In this document: positions 44,111-55,529 of the stretch, one piece after another | How positions within the stretch are numbered: position 1 is the first letter of the stretch | How the letters are laid out: the number at the start of each line of letters is the position of its first letter | Origin: Tuctoria greenei | Taxonomy: Eukaryota > Streptophyta > Magnoliopsida > Poales > Poaceae | NCBI GenBank assembly: GCA_036927565.1 | Contig: JAYESD010000001.1 | Coordinates: forward strand, 281,739,560-281,803,559 | DNA length: 64,000 bases | Reading direction: 5' to 3' | Made by a program: the position numbers and the translations under genes | The notes under the pieces: generated by a model | What the model was told of the DNA's origin: nothing | What the model saw: the letters and a program-made list of their open reading frames with translations, nothing else | Database searches by the model: none

Positions 44111-45597
44111 GTAGAGAAGGAAGAACTTGGAATAAATATGTGCTGCGAGAGGATCTCCTCTATCGTGCTAACAAGCTATGCGTTCCAGCTAGCTCCGTTG
44201 GTCTACTACTTTTGTAGGAAGCACATGGAAGAGGTTTGATGGGAAATTTTGGAGTGAATAAAACTGAAGACGTGTTGTACACACACTTCTTTTGGCCAAA
44301 GATGAGGTGTGTTGTCGAGCGCTACGTTTCACGATGCACTACTTGCAATAAAGCTAAGTCTCGCCTTAACCACACGGTCTTTATATGCCTCTTCCTGTTC
44401 CTAGTGTACCTTGGGAGGATATTTCTATGGACTTTGTTTTGGGATTGCCTTGGACTAAGAGGGGGAGGGATAGTATTTTTGTAGTTGTTGATTGTTTCTC
44501 CAAAATGGCATACTTTATACCTTGTCATAAGAATGATAATGCCTCACATATTGCTGATTTATTTGTGACGGAAATTGTTCGTTTACATGGTGTGCCAAAT
44601 ACCATTGTTTCTGATTGTGATGCAAAAATTTTAAGTCATTTTTGGAGAACTTTGTGGTATAAATTGGGAACCAAGTTGTTGTTTTCAACTACAAGTCACC
44701 CACAAACGGATGAACAAACTGAGGTAGTTAATCGTACTTTATCCACTATGTTGCGGGATGTCTTGAAAACAAATTTGAAGTTGTGGGAGGAGTGTTTACC
44801 ACATATATAATTTGCTTACAACATATCCATTCACTCCACGACAAAGGTAAGTCCATTCCAGGTAGTGTATGGTTTCAATCCCCGTGCTCCTATTGATTTA
44901 CTACCTTTGCCTCCTTATGAAACTATAAATTTGGATGCTACACAACAATTTGAATTCATTCTTAAGATGCATGAAATAACAAAGAAAAATATTTAAAAGA
45001 TGAATGAGAAGTATAGGATTGCAGGTAGTAAAGGTAGAAAAGAAGTAAAACTTGAACCGGGTGATTTGGTGTGGTTACATTTGAGAAAAGTGATATCCTA
45101 ACTTGAGAAAATCTAAACTTATGCCACAAGCTGTTGGTCCTTTTAAGATTGTTGAAAAGATTAATGATAATGGATATAAGCTTGAGTTGCCTCTCGATTT
45201 TGGGGTTAGTCCCACATTTAACATTTCAAATTTGCAATTGTACTTGGGAGAAGAAGATGAACTTGAGTTGAGGATGACTGCGATTCAAGAGGGGGAGGAT
45301 GATGAGGACATCACAACAGTGGAGACGCACATTGAACTGCAAGGACTAATCACAAGAGCACGAGCACGGTTAATAAATCAGCAGGTGAACTCGCTCCTAA
45401 CTTCCTTTGCATGTGAGTTTGAGAATAGATTGCTATGTGATGATTTAATTGTTATTAGGAACAATGGAAAAGATCAACAAGTGAAGCAAAGAGGCCTTGG
45501 GATCATGGAGAACCAGCTGGGACGTCCACATGTTGATGGAAGCAGTTTACAACTCGAACTCGAGTTCAACTCGGATTCCAAGAGCAGTCCACCTTAA
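44111..45597 (+). pseudogene. CRM-like integrase with C-terminal extension into the 3' LTR
   Basis: The zinc-binding part is GNFGVNKTEDVLYTHFFW and RYVSRCTTCNKAKSR (44240-44365). After a frameshift comes the core: [20 protein letters not shown] (first Asp), [20 protein letters not shown] (second Asp) and [18 protein letters not shown] (Glu). Stops occur near 44808 and 44994, with a frameshift near 45095. The C-terminal part reads GPFKIVEKINDNGYKLELP, FNISNLQLYLGEEDELE, then the acidic EGEDDEDITTVETH and TRARARLINQQVNSLL, ending at 45597. The last 99 codons lie inside the 3' LTR (from 45300). Confidence 0.86.
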
Positions 45598-46161
45598 AAC
45601 AGACGCCCAGGATGCATACGGACTCTGTTTTTGACGTTCCACATATGCACGGAAAGAGGAGAAGATAAAATTTCCAACTGATCTGATCCCACCTAAAAAT
45701 TCCTCCGGAGTCATTGGGAGTCGTCGAAACAAGTTGAGTACAGATTTATGTTCGGTGCTGCGCCCCCGAATCGGACCTTTGGGTCTTGTATCCCGTATGA
45801 GTCCATTAGGGACGTGTCTAAGTGTGTTTTATCCGATCCCTAGCCTTTAAATACTGCAGCTGGCTGTCATATTCGGTGGGTTTTGCTTAGATGAATAATA
45901 TCGCCGTTCCACAGTTTGTGAGATCCCAACTTCGCGATTTCAGATCGTGCCTTCGACGTTCTTGCTTGTGTTCTCGGTTGCACTTGCATGGATTAGCCTT
46001 CTTGGCAAGGTCAAGCGTGTGCAGCACAGTTGATAACCAACGGAGCAGTGTTGTAGTGATTGCAGGGGTATTCGAACTGCTCGAGAGTCGCGGATCATCA
46101 ACGTCGAGTTCTCCACCCCAATCGACTTACCTTTCAGAAGATCGGCCTAAACTACTCATCA
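45300..46161 (+). mobile_element. CRM-like 3' LTR
   Basis: 862 bp, TGATGAGGACATCACAACAG to AACTACTCATCA, preceded by a PPT (AGAGGGGGAGGA, 45288-45299) and followed by the GGTCT duplication. Confidence 0.92.
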
Positions 46162-47460
46162 GGTCTGTAGTGGTCACATCCTAGGCAGTGAGTCAGTGTG
46201 ACGCATTTCGAAACTACTCACGAAAAGCAAGTAACGAACATCAACATTAACTAATGTATTTCTTACCTTATGTAGACACCACATTTCAAGTAGGCATAAC
46301 TACGCTAATGTTTTAAAATATCACTCAATCATGCATGTTTGAAAACAGGACATGGGTGCATTGCATAAAACATAGGTTCAACATGATAAAGGAAGTTAGA
46401 ACTTGCCTTCGAACTTCCCTGAAGTTCGGGTCCTCCTCGTAGTCTTCGAGTGCTATAGTTCGTACTTGACGCTTAATACCATAACAAGAAAATCATCCAT
46501 AGGAACATCATACTTCTAATTAAGTTGAGTTTTAGGGGGTGATTTGAGTGTGTGGCTTTATATGATTATCTTATTTATGTGAGGCTTGAGCTATAGGTTC
46601 TTTATTTTTTCCTACAAGTTTGGCATCTGGTCTTGGGGTGTTTGGTCCATAATTAGCATCTACTAACCCCCTAGTATTTTTAGGAATTTTTCCAAAATTT
46701 TTTGTGAAGGGAAATGTGTTTTCTAAGCTTTTGGGTACACTCTCGGGTGTACCCAGCATTTTTGCATTGCAGCAGAGGCTGACAAATGGGGCTCGAGCGC
46801 CAGTGACTGTTGGGTCACGGCATTGTGGACCGTGGATGCAGTCCACGCGGCTTTGAGTCTATGGTCCATGTAGACCGAGTCTACTCAGGTCCAGTGAAGG
46901 GGGCAGGGGCTGGCGTGGCACGCTGGTGCCCACGTGGCACCCACACGGCAGCCATGTTAGCCGGCGGCACTAAGATGGCACCCGAGTGTCAGCCACATCA
47001 ACCGGCGACGGTGACGGCAGTGTGCTATCGGCGGCTCGCCGGAATTTTGTCAGGCTTCATGATCCAACCAGCCAAAGCTACGATTATACTCTACTCGTCG
47101 CACTGGTTCTGTTGGTACTGTCGGCAAAGATCCACGACGGCCGGAGCATTGTTGGCGGCGAGGTGAAGGCAGTGGTGATGGAGAGCTCTCGGATCTTCAT
47201 TTCCACTCTGCTTCCTTCCGCTATTTCGGCACCTACGCGCGTGGTGTGACTTGGGGAGTCTTCTACGAGGTCTGGTTGAGCAGGAGGAGGCCTCACTGCT
47301 GCAGTTAGCAATGAGGTGATGCATCCACTACGGTGGTGTGTCGGGTTTGGACTTCCCGTGGCCTATTCTCCCTATTCTAGGCGTCTACGCATTCTACATA
47401 CTAAGAGCAACACATTGAGCAAGTCTACTTGGACAGGGATGATGTCTAGCTCGTCAGAAG
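46162..47460 (-). mobile_element. Old minus-strand LTR, second part, and unassigned sequence
   Basis: It continues the LTR of 36542-37964 after the CRM insertion. The far LTR end is not recognisable: no TG-type start is seen, and the composition changes to GC-rich about 46790-47300. An inverted pair GGGTACAC/GTGTACCC with a 4-base loop lies near 46733-46752. From about 47040 to 47460 I see no known family; short ORFs on both strands lack conserved features. Confidence 0.5.
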
Positions 47461-47885
47461 CTGTAAGTGCGTCTAGGCATTCTCTTGTGGGTTTTGGTTG
47501 ATCGAAGACAAACAAGTGAAAGCTAATGAAATTTTCTAAGTGAGAGCAGGTCACATGGAGAAAATGTTCATTAAAGCAAAAAGGGAAAAATGTGGCTTTG
47601 ATGAAAAATGATAAAGTGAAGGGCAAAAGGCTTAGCCTAGGAATTGTAGTCTTGGTGTGCGTGAGTTATCCTCTCAAGAGCTTAATTGATGCATGAGAAG
47701 TATAAGAGGGGTAATCAAAAGTAAAATTGACACACATACACCGGACTAGTCCGTTTCTTATCGGACTAATCCGCTCTACTCAAGCACTTCACAGACCTAT
47801 CCTATTTTCCAGTTATTCACTCACTGGACTTGTCCGTTCTTGAACGGACTAGTCTTATATGCTACTGTAACACATCAGACTAGTC
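47461..47885 (+). mobile_element. 5' fragment of an LTR related to 43209-43893
   Basis: Starts TGTAAGTGCGTCTAGGCATT, like TGAAAGTGCATCTAGACATT at 43209, and shares GTGGGTTTTGGTTGAT. It carries CGGACTAGTCCG (47743) and variants to about 47890. The 3' part is absent where the minus-strand pseudogene begins. Confidence 0.7.
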
Positions 47886-50072
47886 TCACAGCACTCACTT
47901 TTGTCTGAAGGTACTCCACCGCATTGCAGTCAACATTTGCAGCACTTCTCTTGCTGTGCCTGGTAGCCGAATGAGATGGCGGCGCCTCCGGAATGGCCGC
48001 CATCTCTTGGATCAGGCTTAGCTTGCTGGTGTAGTCTAGGTCGGTCAATTCTTCAAATCTCTTCATTTCTTCTGTGTTCATGGACTCCTCCTCATCAACA
48101 CCCGCAAATGATGCCGTGGACTCATCTTCATGATGGTCAGCTGCAGTGACATGATGCGACACATTAGGTGAGTCAAGAAAATCAGCTGCAAGTGGAGAAA
48201 AGGAATTAAAGAAACCATCAGTAGAGGCTACTGCCAATTTCACCGATGATCTGCAGCCTGAAACAGGCATATTACCTATTCCTCATTTAATTTATTTCCC
48301 TCGTAAATCATCCTCAGCAACACATGTAGGAACCGCGAAAGCCTTCATCTTCCCCATCTCAGCACCTCCCATATCAGCATTCTTTTTTGTTTGAGGAGTC
48401 TTGGAATCATTTCCTTGAGCATTGAAGCTTGCATTCTTTTTTGTTTGAGGAGTCTTGGAATCATTTCCTTGAGCATTGAAGCTTGCATTATTTTTATTTT
48501 GCATGCCCGTGTCTTCTGCATTTCCTTCCTTCCCTTGCTCTCTATAGTTACCAGCACACTGGTAATTATTTTTATCATCCCCTGCACCATCTAAATCCAT
48601 ATCAGCGGGACGTGAATGTTCTCATCCCCATTCACCTCAACCCTGAAAGTCAACTGGAATATGTAATCTTCGCCTACCACCACATTCACTTTCTGTGGGA
48701 TTATGGTTGGGTCCAGTACACTCACAAGCATCCGACACCTTTCATAACTTCTAGTAAATTCCATGTCCACATCACGTGTTACTCCCAAGGTGGAACCTAT
48801 TGCCCAAATAATCAGAAAGTCTATCATCTCCAGCGGCAGCCCAGTAAATTGAATCCATACCCACGTCAATTTCCCTTTAGCTTCCATTCCTCCACCGAGT
48901 TCCTCAATTTTCATCCTTGCATTATTAAACTTTGACTGAAACACCACCCATTCGACCATACGCTTGAGATCAACTCTTGACCGGAGAACTCTTTTGGATG
49001 TGTTTCCATCCATATCCACTACCTGCCATCTCCACCTTCCGGGCATGATTCTTTTCAACTCACTGACCACATTCTGGGGGCTCATGACCCCGTCCAACAC
49101 CCTGATGACAGCAGTTTTTTCTTCATTCTTGGCTTTCTGTTTCGGAGTATGTGGTATATAGAAAAAGCCTAAGCCTTCCACTGCATAACCACACAGCTCT
49201 GCTTGCTGCCTCACCGCACGATACATAGGGCACCTAACTTTTTCATGCTCATGACTATTGCACATAACACAATATGCTTCGACCTCACAGTCTTTCTTGT
49301 GGTGCCCCTTAGTGAAACACCTGTAACAATATGGCTCTTTGTTGTTTGACTTGTTGGATGGCTCCCCGTTTTCCACTATGTTAGGGTTCGACAAAGATTT
49401 AATTGGAATCAACGTAGAGGATGCCTGCACCTTACCCTGTTGTGTGACCACAAGAGCATCTGAGGAGCATTGCCCAAATCTTCCTGCAAATAAGTCTAGG
49501 GCATTCTGTAACATTGCTGCAGCATGAACCGGCACATTGATCGCAACGCTTCTTGACTGATTTCAATGAGTGATTGTTCTCTGTGAATTCTGCCTCGTAG
49601 ACAACCCTCCTTGAAACTGAGTGCCTTGTGCAGTACTAGCAAATCGCAAACCTCCAGGAGCCGAATTCAGATTTGCACCACGCGCTCCTGTGTTTTGCCC
49701 TCCAATCTGCCGACTCCCCTGAAATCTCTCTCCCCTTCTAGCCTGAAAGCCTTGTCTCGGTCTTGGAGCACCTAGCCTGGAATTATGACCTCCAGCCATC
49801 GATCTAGGGTGAAACCCTCCAGCCATGCCAGGGTTAAAACCTCCTCCCTGGGCACTCTGATTACCTGATCCACCAGCTGTCCAGGAATGAAATCCACCGT
49901 CGTGATTACCATCTCTTCCCAGCAAGGTTCCCTGACGAGCGCCACGATGGATATTGCCATGGCCATCGCGCCCAGAGATCTCCTCATCACGGCTGAAGCC
50001 AGTGCCACAATGCATGTTGTCGTGGCCGTCGCGCTCGTAGTTCTCTTCGTCACGGTTGAAGCCCTTGCCACC
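47875..50072 (-). pseudogene. DUF4283/zinc-knuckle protein gene, LINE ORF1-like, degenerate
   Basis: The minus-strand product starts with a Gly/Arg-rich part (50070-49570), interrupted by a stop at 49563. It continues AAMLQNALDLFAGRFGQ and two CCHC knuckles, CYRCFTKGHHKKDC and CVMCNSHEHEKVRC (about 49330-49230). The DUF4283-like domain follows: MPGRWRWQVVDMDGNTSKRV, RMVEWVVFQSKFNNARMKI, LTWVWIQFTGLPLEMIDF and IWAIGSTLGVTRDVDMEFTR. A frameshift near 48600 leads to an Asn/Gln/Lys-rich region with a 54-bp tandem duplication, and the tail ends RHSKRSAANVDCNAVEYLQ. No RT or endonuclease follows. It could be a LINE ORF1 or another retroelement gag. The N terminus is cut by the LTR fragment at 50073. 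Confidence 0.7.
48377..48484 (-). repeat. Perfect 54-bp tandem duplication in the pseudogene
   Basis: 48377-48430 and 48431-48484 are identical. They encode two copies of an 18-residue unit beginning NASFNAQGND on the minus strand. Identity in a decayed gene implies a recent slippage event. Confidence 0.9.
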
Positions 50073-50269
50073 TGTTGACGGTCGTTATATACCAATTTTG
50101 ACCGTCAATATAACTCAATTATGTGAAGAAATAAATATTTCTTACACACAATATAGTTGAATTTAACATAATTTCACTTGTACTTGGAGAAATAGTGCAC
50201 GCAGGAGTTTTTATGCAGAAATGATGGAGAATGAGGGGAGCAATCTTAGAAAGTGTCACCCCAGCCAAT
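50073..50269 (+). mobile_element. Athila-family LTR 5' fragment
   Basis: TGTTGACGGTCGTTATATACC through AGTGTCACCCCAGCCAAT matches the first 200 bp of the LTRs at 21908 and 26049, then stops abruptly at the 70-bp array. Confidence 0.8.
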
Positions 50270-50271
50270 GT

Positions 50272-50403
50272 TGACAACAACAACAAGCGCTGATAAGTGA
50301 GTACACTCTCCCGCCCTGCTCTTGTTGCTAACAGGGTTCTCTTGTGGTACTTGTACACCAGGGGCCTACCGTTGAAGTGCTATGCATCGGTGGTGGATGA
50401 CGC
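50272..50403 (+). repeat. Array header segment, copy 1
   Basis: Header block beginning AACAAGCGCTGATAAGTGAG and containing CTCTTGTTGCTAACAGGG and GTACACCAGGGGCCTACC. It is followed by 70-bp units. Other copies are at about 50592, 51468 and 53061. Confidence 0.85.
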
Positions 50404-50591
50404 TGGAGCAGCCAGCTCCCGCACCTCCTAGGGAGCCTGCCGTCGACGCCTCTACGGTGGTGGTGGACGACGCCGGAGCAGCCAGCTCTTCCACCTCCCA
50501 AGGGGCTTGCCGTCGACATTTCTACGACGATGGTGGGAAACGCTGGAGCAGCTAGCTCCGGCACCATCCAAGGGGCCTGCCGTCGACGTCC

Positions 50592-50732
50592 CAGCATCTT
50601 GATGACAGCAACAAGCGCTTATAAGTGAGTACACTCTCCTACCCTGCTCTTATTGCTAACAGGGTTCTCTTGTGGTACCTGTACACCAGGGGCCTACCAT
50701 CGAAGTGCTACGCATTGGTGGTGGACGATGTC
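50592..50732 (+). repeat. Array header segment, copy 2
   Basis: Second header, starting CAGCATCTTGATGACAGCAA, with ACAAGCGCTTATAAGTGAG. Confidence 0.85.
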
Positions 50733-51467
50733 GGAGCAGCTAGCTCCGACACCCCACAGGGGGCCTGCCATCGACGCCTCACCGATGATGGTGGGCGATG
50801 CCTGAGCAGCCAGCTCCAGCACCTCCCAGGAGGCCTTCTATCGACGAATCTGCGATGATGGTGGGCGATGCCAGAGAAGCCAGATTCGGGACCACCCAGG
50901 GGGCCTGCCGTCAACGTTTCTGTGATGATGGTGGGTGACACCAGAGCAGCCAGCTCCGACACCACCCAAGGGGCCCGTCGTCGAAGTCTCTGCGATGATG
51001 GTGGGCGATGCAGGAGTAGCCAGCTTCGATACCACCCAAGGGGCCTGCTGTAGACGTCCCAACGACGATGGTGGGCAACACCGGAGCAGCCAACTCCGGC
51101 ACCTCCCAGGGAGCCTATCGTCGACATCTCTGCGATGATGGTGGGCGACACCAGAGCGGCCAGCTCCGGCACCACCCAGGGTGCTTGCCGTCGACGTTTC
51201 TGCAATGCAAGAGCAGTCAGCTCAAGCAACACCCAAGGGGCCTGCCGTCGACATCTCTGCGATGATGGTGAGCGATGCTGGAGCAGCCAGCTCTGACACC
51301 ACCCAAGGTGCCAGCCGTCGACGTCTCTGCGACAATAGTAGACAATGCCGGAGCAGCCAGCTCTGGCACCTCCTAGGGGGCCTACCATCGACGACTCTAC
51401 TATAATGGTGGGCAACGTCGGAGCAGCCAGCTCTGGCACCACCCAGGGTGCCTGCTGTCAATGACCA

Positions 51468-51602
51468 AGCATGTTGGCGACAGCAACAAGCGCTGATAAG
51501 TGAGTACACTCTCTCGCCCTTCTCTTGTTGCTAACAGGGTTCTCTTGTGGTACTTGTACACCAGGGGCCTATTGTCGAAGTGCTACGCATCGGTGGTGGA
51601 TG
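51468..51602 (+). repeat. Array header segment, copy 3
   Basis: Third header, starting AGCATGTTGGCGACAGCAAC. Confidence 0.85.
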
Positions 51603-53060
51603 ACGCCGGAGCAGCCAGCTCTGGCACCCCTCAGGGGGCTTGCCATCGATGCCTCACCGACAATGGTGGGCGACACCAGAGCAGCCAGCTCTAGCACCCC
51701 CCAGGAGGCCTGCCGTCGATGTTTCTGCAAAGATGGTAGGCGACACTGGAGCATCCAACTCTGGCACCTCACAATGGGCTTGCTGTTGATGTTTTCTGCT
51801 TCGATGGTGGGCAACGCCGGAGCAGCCAGCTCCGGCACCACCGAAGGGGCCTACCGTCGACATCTCTGCGATGATGGTGGCTGACACCGGAGCAGCTAGC
51901 TGCAGCACTACCCATGGGGCCTTCCATCGACGTTTCTGCAATGATGGTGGGCGATGCTGGAGCAGCCAGCTCTGGCACCACCCAAGGGGTCTGCCGTCAA
52001 CATCTCTGCGATGATGGTGGGTGACGCTAGAGCAGCCAGCTCCAACACCTCCCAAGGGGTCTGCCGTCGACGTTTCTGTGATGATGGTGGGCATTTCTGC
52101 GATGATGGTGGGCAACGCCAGAGCAGCCAGCTCTGGCACCACCCAAGGGTCCTATCGTCGACGTCTCTGTGACGATGGTGCGTGATGCTAGAGTAGCTAG
52201 CTCTGGCACCACCCAAGGGGCCCGTCGTCAACGTCTGTGCAACGATGGTGGGCGACGTTGGAGCAGTCAGCTTCGGCACCATCCAAGGGTCCTACTGTCG
52301 ACTTTTCTACAATGATGGTGGGCAACGCAAGAGCAGCCAGCTCTGTCACATCCCAAGGGGCCTACCGTCGATGTTTCTACAACGATGGTGGGCGACTCTG
52401 GAGCAGCCAGCTCCGGCACCATCCAAGGAGCCTGACGTCGATGTCTCTGAGATGATGATGGACAACGCTGAAGCAACCTGCTCTGGCACAACCCAAGGGC
52501 CTGCCATCGACATCTCTGTGATGATGGTGGGTGATGCCAGAGCAGGCAGCTCCGGCACCACCCAAGGTGCCTGCCGCCGATGTCTGCGACGATGGTGGGC
52601 GACGCTGGAGCATCCAGCTCCGGCACCACGCAAGGGGGCCTGCCGTGGACGTCCCAACGATGATGGTGGGCAACACCAGAGCAGTCAGCTTCGGCACCTC
52701 CCAGGGGGCCTACCATCGACGTCTCTGCAAGGATGGTGGGCGACACCGGAGCAGCCAACTCCGGCACACCCAGGGGGCCTGCTATCGACGTTTTTGCAAC
52801 GCTGGAGCAGCCAGCTCCAGCACCACCCAAGGGGCATGTCGTCGACTTCTCTGCGACGATGGCAGGCGATGCTAGAACAGCCAGCTCTGGCACCACCCAA
52901 GGGGCCAGCTGTCGACGTCTCTGCGATAATGGTGGGCGATGTTAGAGCAGCCAGCTCCGGCACCTCCCTAGGGGCCTGCCATCGATGACTCTATGATGAT
53001 GGTGGGCGATGCTGGAGCAGCCAGCTCTGGCACCACCCAAGGGGCCTGCCATCGACGTCC

Positions 53061-53200
53061 CAGCATGTTGACAATAGCAACAAGCGCTGATAAGTGAGTA
53101 CACTCTCGCGCTCTGCTCATGTTGCTCACAGGGTTCTCTTGTGGTACTTGTATACCAGGGGCCTACCGTCGAAGTGCTACGCATCGATGGTGGACGACGC
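53061..53200 (+). repeat. Array header segment, copy 4
   Basis: Fourth header, starting CAGCATGTTGACAATAGCAA. Spacing between headers is uneven (about 0.3, 0.9 and 1.6 kb), as expected from unequal exchange. Confidence 0.85.
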
Positions 53201-53815
53201 TGGAGCAGCCAGCTCCAGCACCACCCAAGGGGCCTGCCATCGATGTTTCTACGATGATGGTGGGCGATGCTGGAGCAGCAAGCTCCGACACCTTCCAAGG
53301 GGCCTGCCGTCGACGTTTCTGCGACGATGGTGGGTAATGCCGGAGTAGCCATCTCCGGCACCACCTAAAGGGCCTGTCGTCGATGTCTCTATGATGTTGG
53401 TGGGCGACGCCAAAGCAACCAGCTCCAGCACCACCCAAGGTGCCCGCCGTCGACGGCTCTATGATGATGGTGGGAGACGTCGGAGCAGCCAGCTCCAGCA
53501 CCACCCAAGGGGCCTGTCGTCGACGTCTCTACGATGATGGTGGACGACGTCGGAACAGCCAGCTCTGGCACCACCCAAGGGGCTTGCCGTCGATGTCTCG
53601 GCAATGATGGTGGGCGACGCAGGAGCAGCCAACTTCGGCACCCCCTAAGGGGCCCGCCATCGACGTCTCTGCAATGATGGTGGGACACGCCAGAGCAGCC
53701 AGCTCCAGCACCACCCAAAGGGCCTCCCGTCGACGTCCCAACGATGATGGTGGGCGACGTCGTAGAAACTAGCTCTGGCACCTCCTAGGGGGCCTGCTGG
53801 CGACATCTCCACTGA

Positions 53816-54180
53816 GACAAAGCTCAGCGCCCCTGCAGGGCCACACTGAGGTCACCCACTTATACTCCCCCACTCCGCTGGGGGACCGTCAAAGACATCC
53901 TGTGATCATGTGGTAGGTGTGCCCAGCCACCTGGCCGCATCTACCAGGGGGCCTCTAAGGGGGTTCCATAGGCAGGACGTCAACTGACGACAAATCGGCC
54001 ATGTCAACTGTGCGATCGTTGCTCCCTCAAAAGCTAACAAATTCGACAAAAGTTTTTCAAACCCTTACGTAGCTAACGACTCAGAGCAACAGCTTGAGAA
54101 GCACAAGACAAGCCAAGAAACCAAACACAAAGTCAAATTCATTGAAGAATATTTACAAAGGGGCGAACCCCAAATACAAA
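53816..54180. other. Spacer after the tandem array
   Basis: No conserved coding sequence. It contains CCCCCACTCCGCTGGGGG (53868-53885), a short inverted repeat. It probably belongs to the same element as the antisense ORF. Confidence 0.5.
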
Positions 54181-55529
54181 TGTGGGTTGCCGACCTCAAT
54201 CCCTAGCGAATTGCGCAACAACATGTTCGGCGGCATCCTTGACCTCTGCCGCCGCCGTCTCCTCGTGCTCCTCGACAGGACCTTAAAAAATTGGCTCCAG
54301 TGGCATCTCAGGGTACCGACTCCAGTAGAACACCAGGACATGGGATGCCACAATCTCCACCACCGCTCTACCCTTGGCTTCCAGACGCTAGGCCAGCTAA
54401 TGCTCCTGTAGATCGAGCTCCCAGGTGCGACGCTCCAAAGACTGCTCCCAAGAATGAACATCAAGCTCCAGCAGGAGGAGTTCTTGACGCTCAGCTATGT
54501 GCTTCTCCCGGTCCCGCGCCAGATTGCTCTCCCGAAGCTCAAGGTCCTCAACGCGGGACAGCAGCCTAGCCCGATCAGCTAAAGCTCGAGTCATCATTGC
54601 ATGGGCTGCCACCTCTTGCTTGGCGACAGCAGCCTACCGCTCAACAACAGCGGCTTCACGGTGACCCAGGGCCTCTCGACCCTCTTCAAGGGCACACAGG
54701 CGGGCGTCAGCCGAGTAATTGGCTACCTTGGCGTCGACTAGAATCTTTTGGGACATTACATCCATGGCCTTCGCCGGTGCCTCAACTCCAGCTCCTCACT
54801 CTCCTTCTGGTACTTCGCCTTCGCCTCGACGATCCTGGACCTCAGAAGGTCCTCCCAAGCTCGAAGGTGCTCTCCCTCAGCATGCAGCTTCTCCCACTCT
54901 GTGGTGAGGGCCCCTTGCACCCGGCGGATGTTGGATTGCACCAGATTGATGATGGATTGTGCCGAGTCCATGACGTCTAAGAGTCGCTCTGGCTACGCCG
55001 AAGTTATTGAAGGCCGCCCGGTGATCATCTCAGGAACCTCTTCCTCCCGCGGCGGTGAAGGCGAGACCACCAATACCGAGAACCTCATCCCCGGGGACTG
55101 AGTGGAAGTTGTGGCACTACCCGAAGTGGCAGCACCACTGTCGTCCAAGGAGCTACCTGCCGGATCAACAGCCTCAGAGGTCGGGCCCTCAATTCGTTGA
55201 GACGACTCCAACATTACCTCCGGTACGGCAACCGGAGGTGCCTCCGGTAAAATGGTCGGGGATGCTTGACGATTGCAAAACCGCTGCTTGACGGGCTGGG
55301 TCTCCCACTGAAGAACCGCCAACAGCCGAAGCTGAGGAGAGGCACTCTGGCGGATGTTGACTTGGAGCCAGGACCGCCTGTGGCGGCACCCTCAGTGGCG
55401 ACCGAGGGCATTTCTCCTTCACAACCTCGATCACCTGTGATTTCCCCTTCCCTACGTTGGGGGCCGGCGCTTTCCCCTTCCCTGTGTCGGGGACCGGCGC
55501 CTTGCCTTTCCCTCCATCGGAGGGCACGT
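54181..55529 (-). pseudogene. Antisense coiled-coil ORF, Tat-type accessory or gypsy-type transposon protein
   Basis: The minus-strand product begins MPSDGGKGKAPVPDTGKGKA with repeated GKGKAP units (55527-55420), then a low-complexity Pro/Ser/Ala part with a frameshift (near 55320). It continues as a coiled coil: DSAQSIINLVQSNIRRVQG, EWEKLHAEGEHLRAWEDLL and EAKAKYQKESEELELRHRR (54965-54770). A further segment is ADRARLLSRVEDLELRESNL and EWEL-like repeats to 54397, then a diverged tail to about 54181. Grass Tat-lineage elements carry such antisense proteins near the 3' LTR. That link is from memory, not a search. Its 5' end abuts a CRM-like LTR at 55530. Confidence 0.55.

Larger units (their letters stand above)
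37965..46161 (+). mobile_element. CRM-like Ty3/gypsy chromovirus, complete but decayed
   Basis: 8.2 kb between exact 5-bp duplications GGTCT (37960-37964 and 46162-46166). The LTRs of 863 and 862 bp begin TGATGAGGACATCAC and end ACTACTCATCA. The PBS is tRNA-iMet type; gag, protease, RT, RNase H and integrase follow, and a PPT (GAGGGGGAGGA) abuts the 3' LTR. The integrase frame runs 99 codons into the 3' LTR, a feature I associate with CRM centromeric chromoviruses. A 685-bp solo LTR interrupts RNase H. Several stops and frameshifts disable it. Confidence 0.85.
50270..53815. repeat. 3.5-kb tandem array, 70-bp units
   Basis: Units of about 70 bp (for example unit starts at 50861, 50931, 51001, 51071 and 51141) share GATGGTGGGCGA, GGAGCAGCCAGCTC, GGCACCACCCAAGG and GGCCTGCCGTCGACG. 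The sequence GCCGGAGC-AGCCA-GCTCCGGC (exact at 51816-51836) is an 8-bp-stem hairpin present in most units. Because 70 is not a multiple of 3, long ORFs in several frames on both strands (up to about 247 codons) cycle through three translations; they are a by-product and not taken as genes. Four header segments of about 135 bp (see separate entries) punctuate the array. No known satellite family is recognised. Similar arrays occur in spacer regions of grass Tat-type elements. Confidence 0.9.

Noticed and set aside
50297..50333. Splice-like signals GTGAGTAC and TTGCTAACAG in each header segment
   Set aside because: The interval is under 50 bp, too short for a plant intron, and there is no supported exon around it.
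50708..52988. Long ORFs up to 247 codons on both strands
   Set aside because: They are by-products of the 70-bp array being free of stops; each simply cycles through three translations.
50270..53815. CRISPR-like array
   Set aside because: Units are contiguous diverged tandem repeats without unique spacers, in plant-type DNA.
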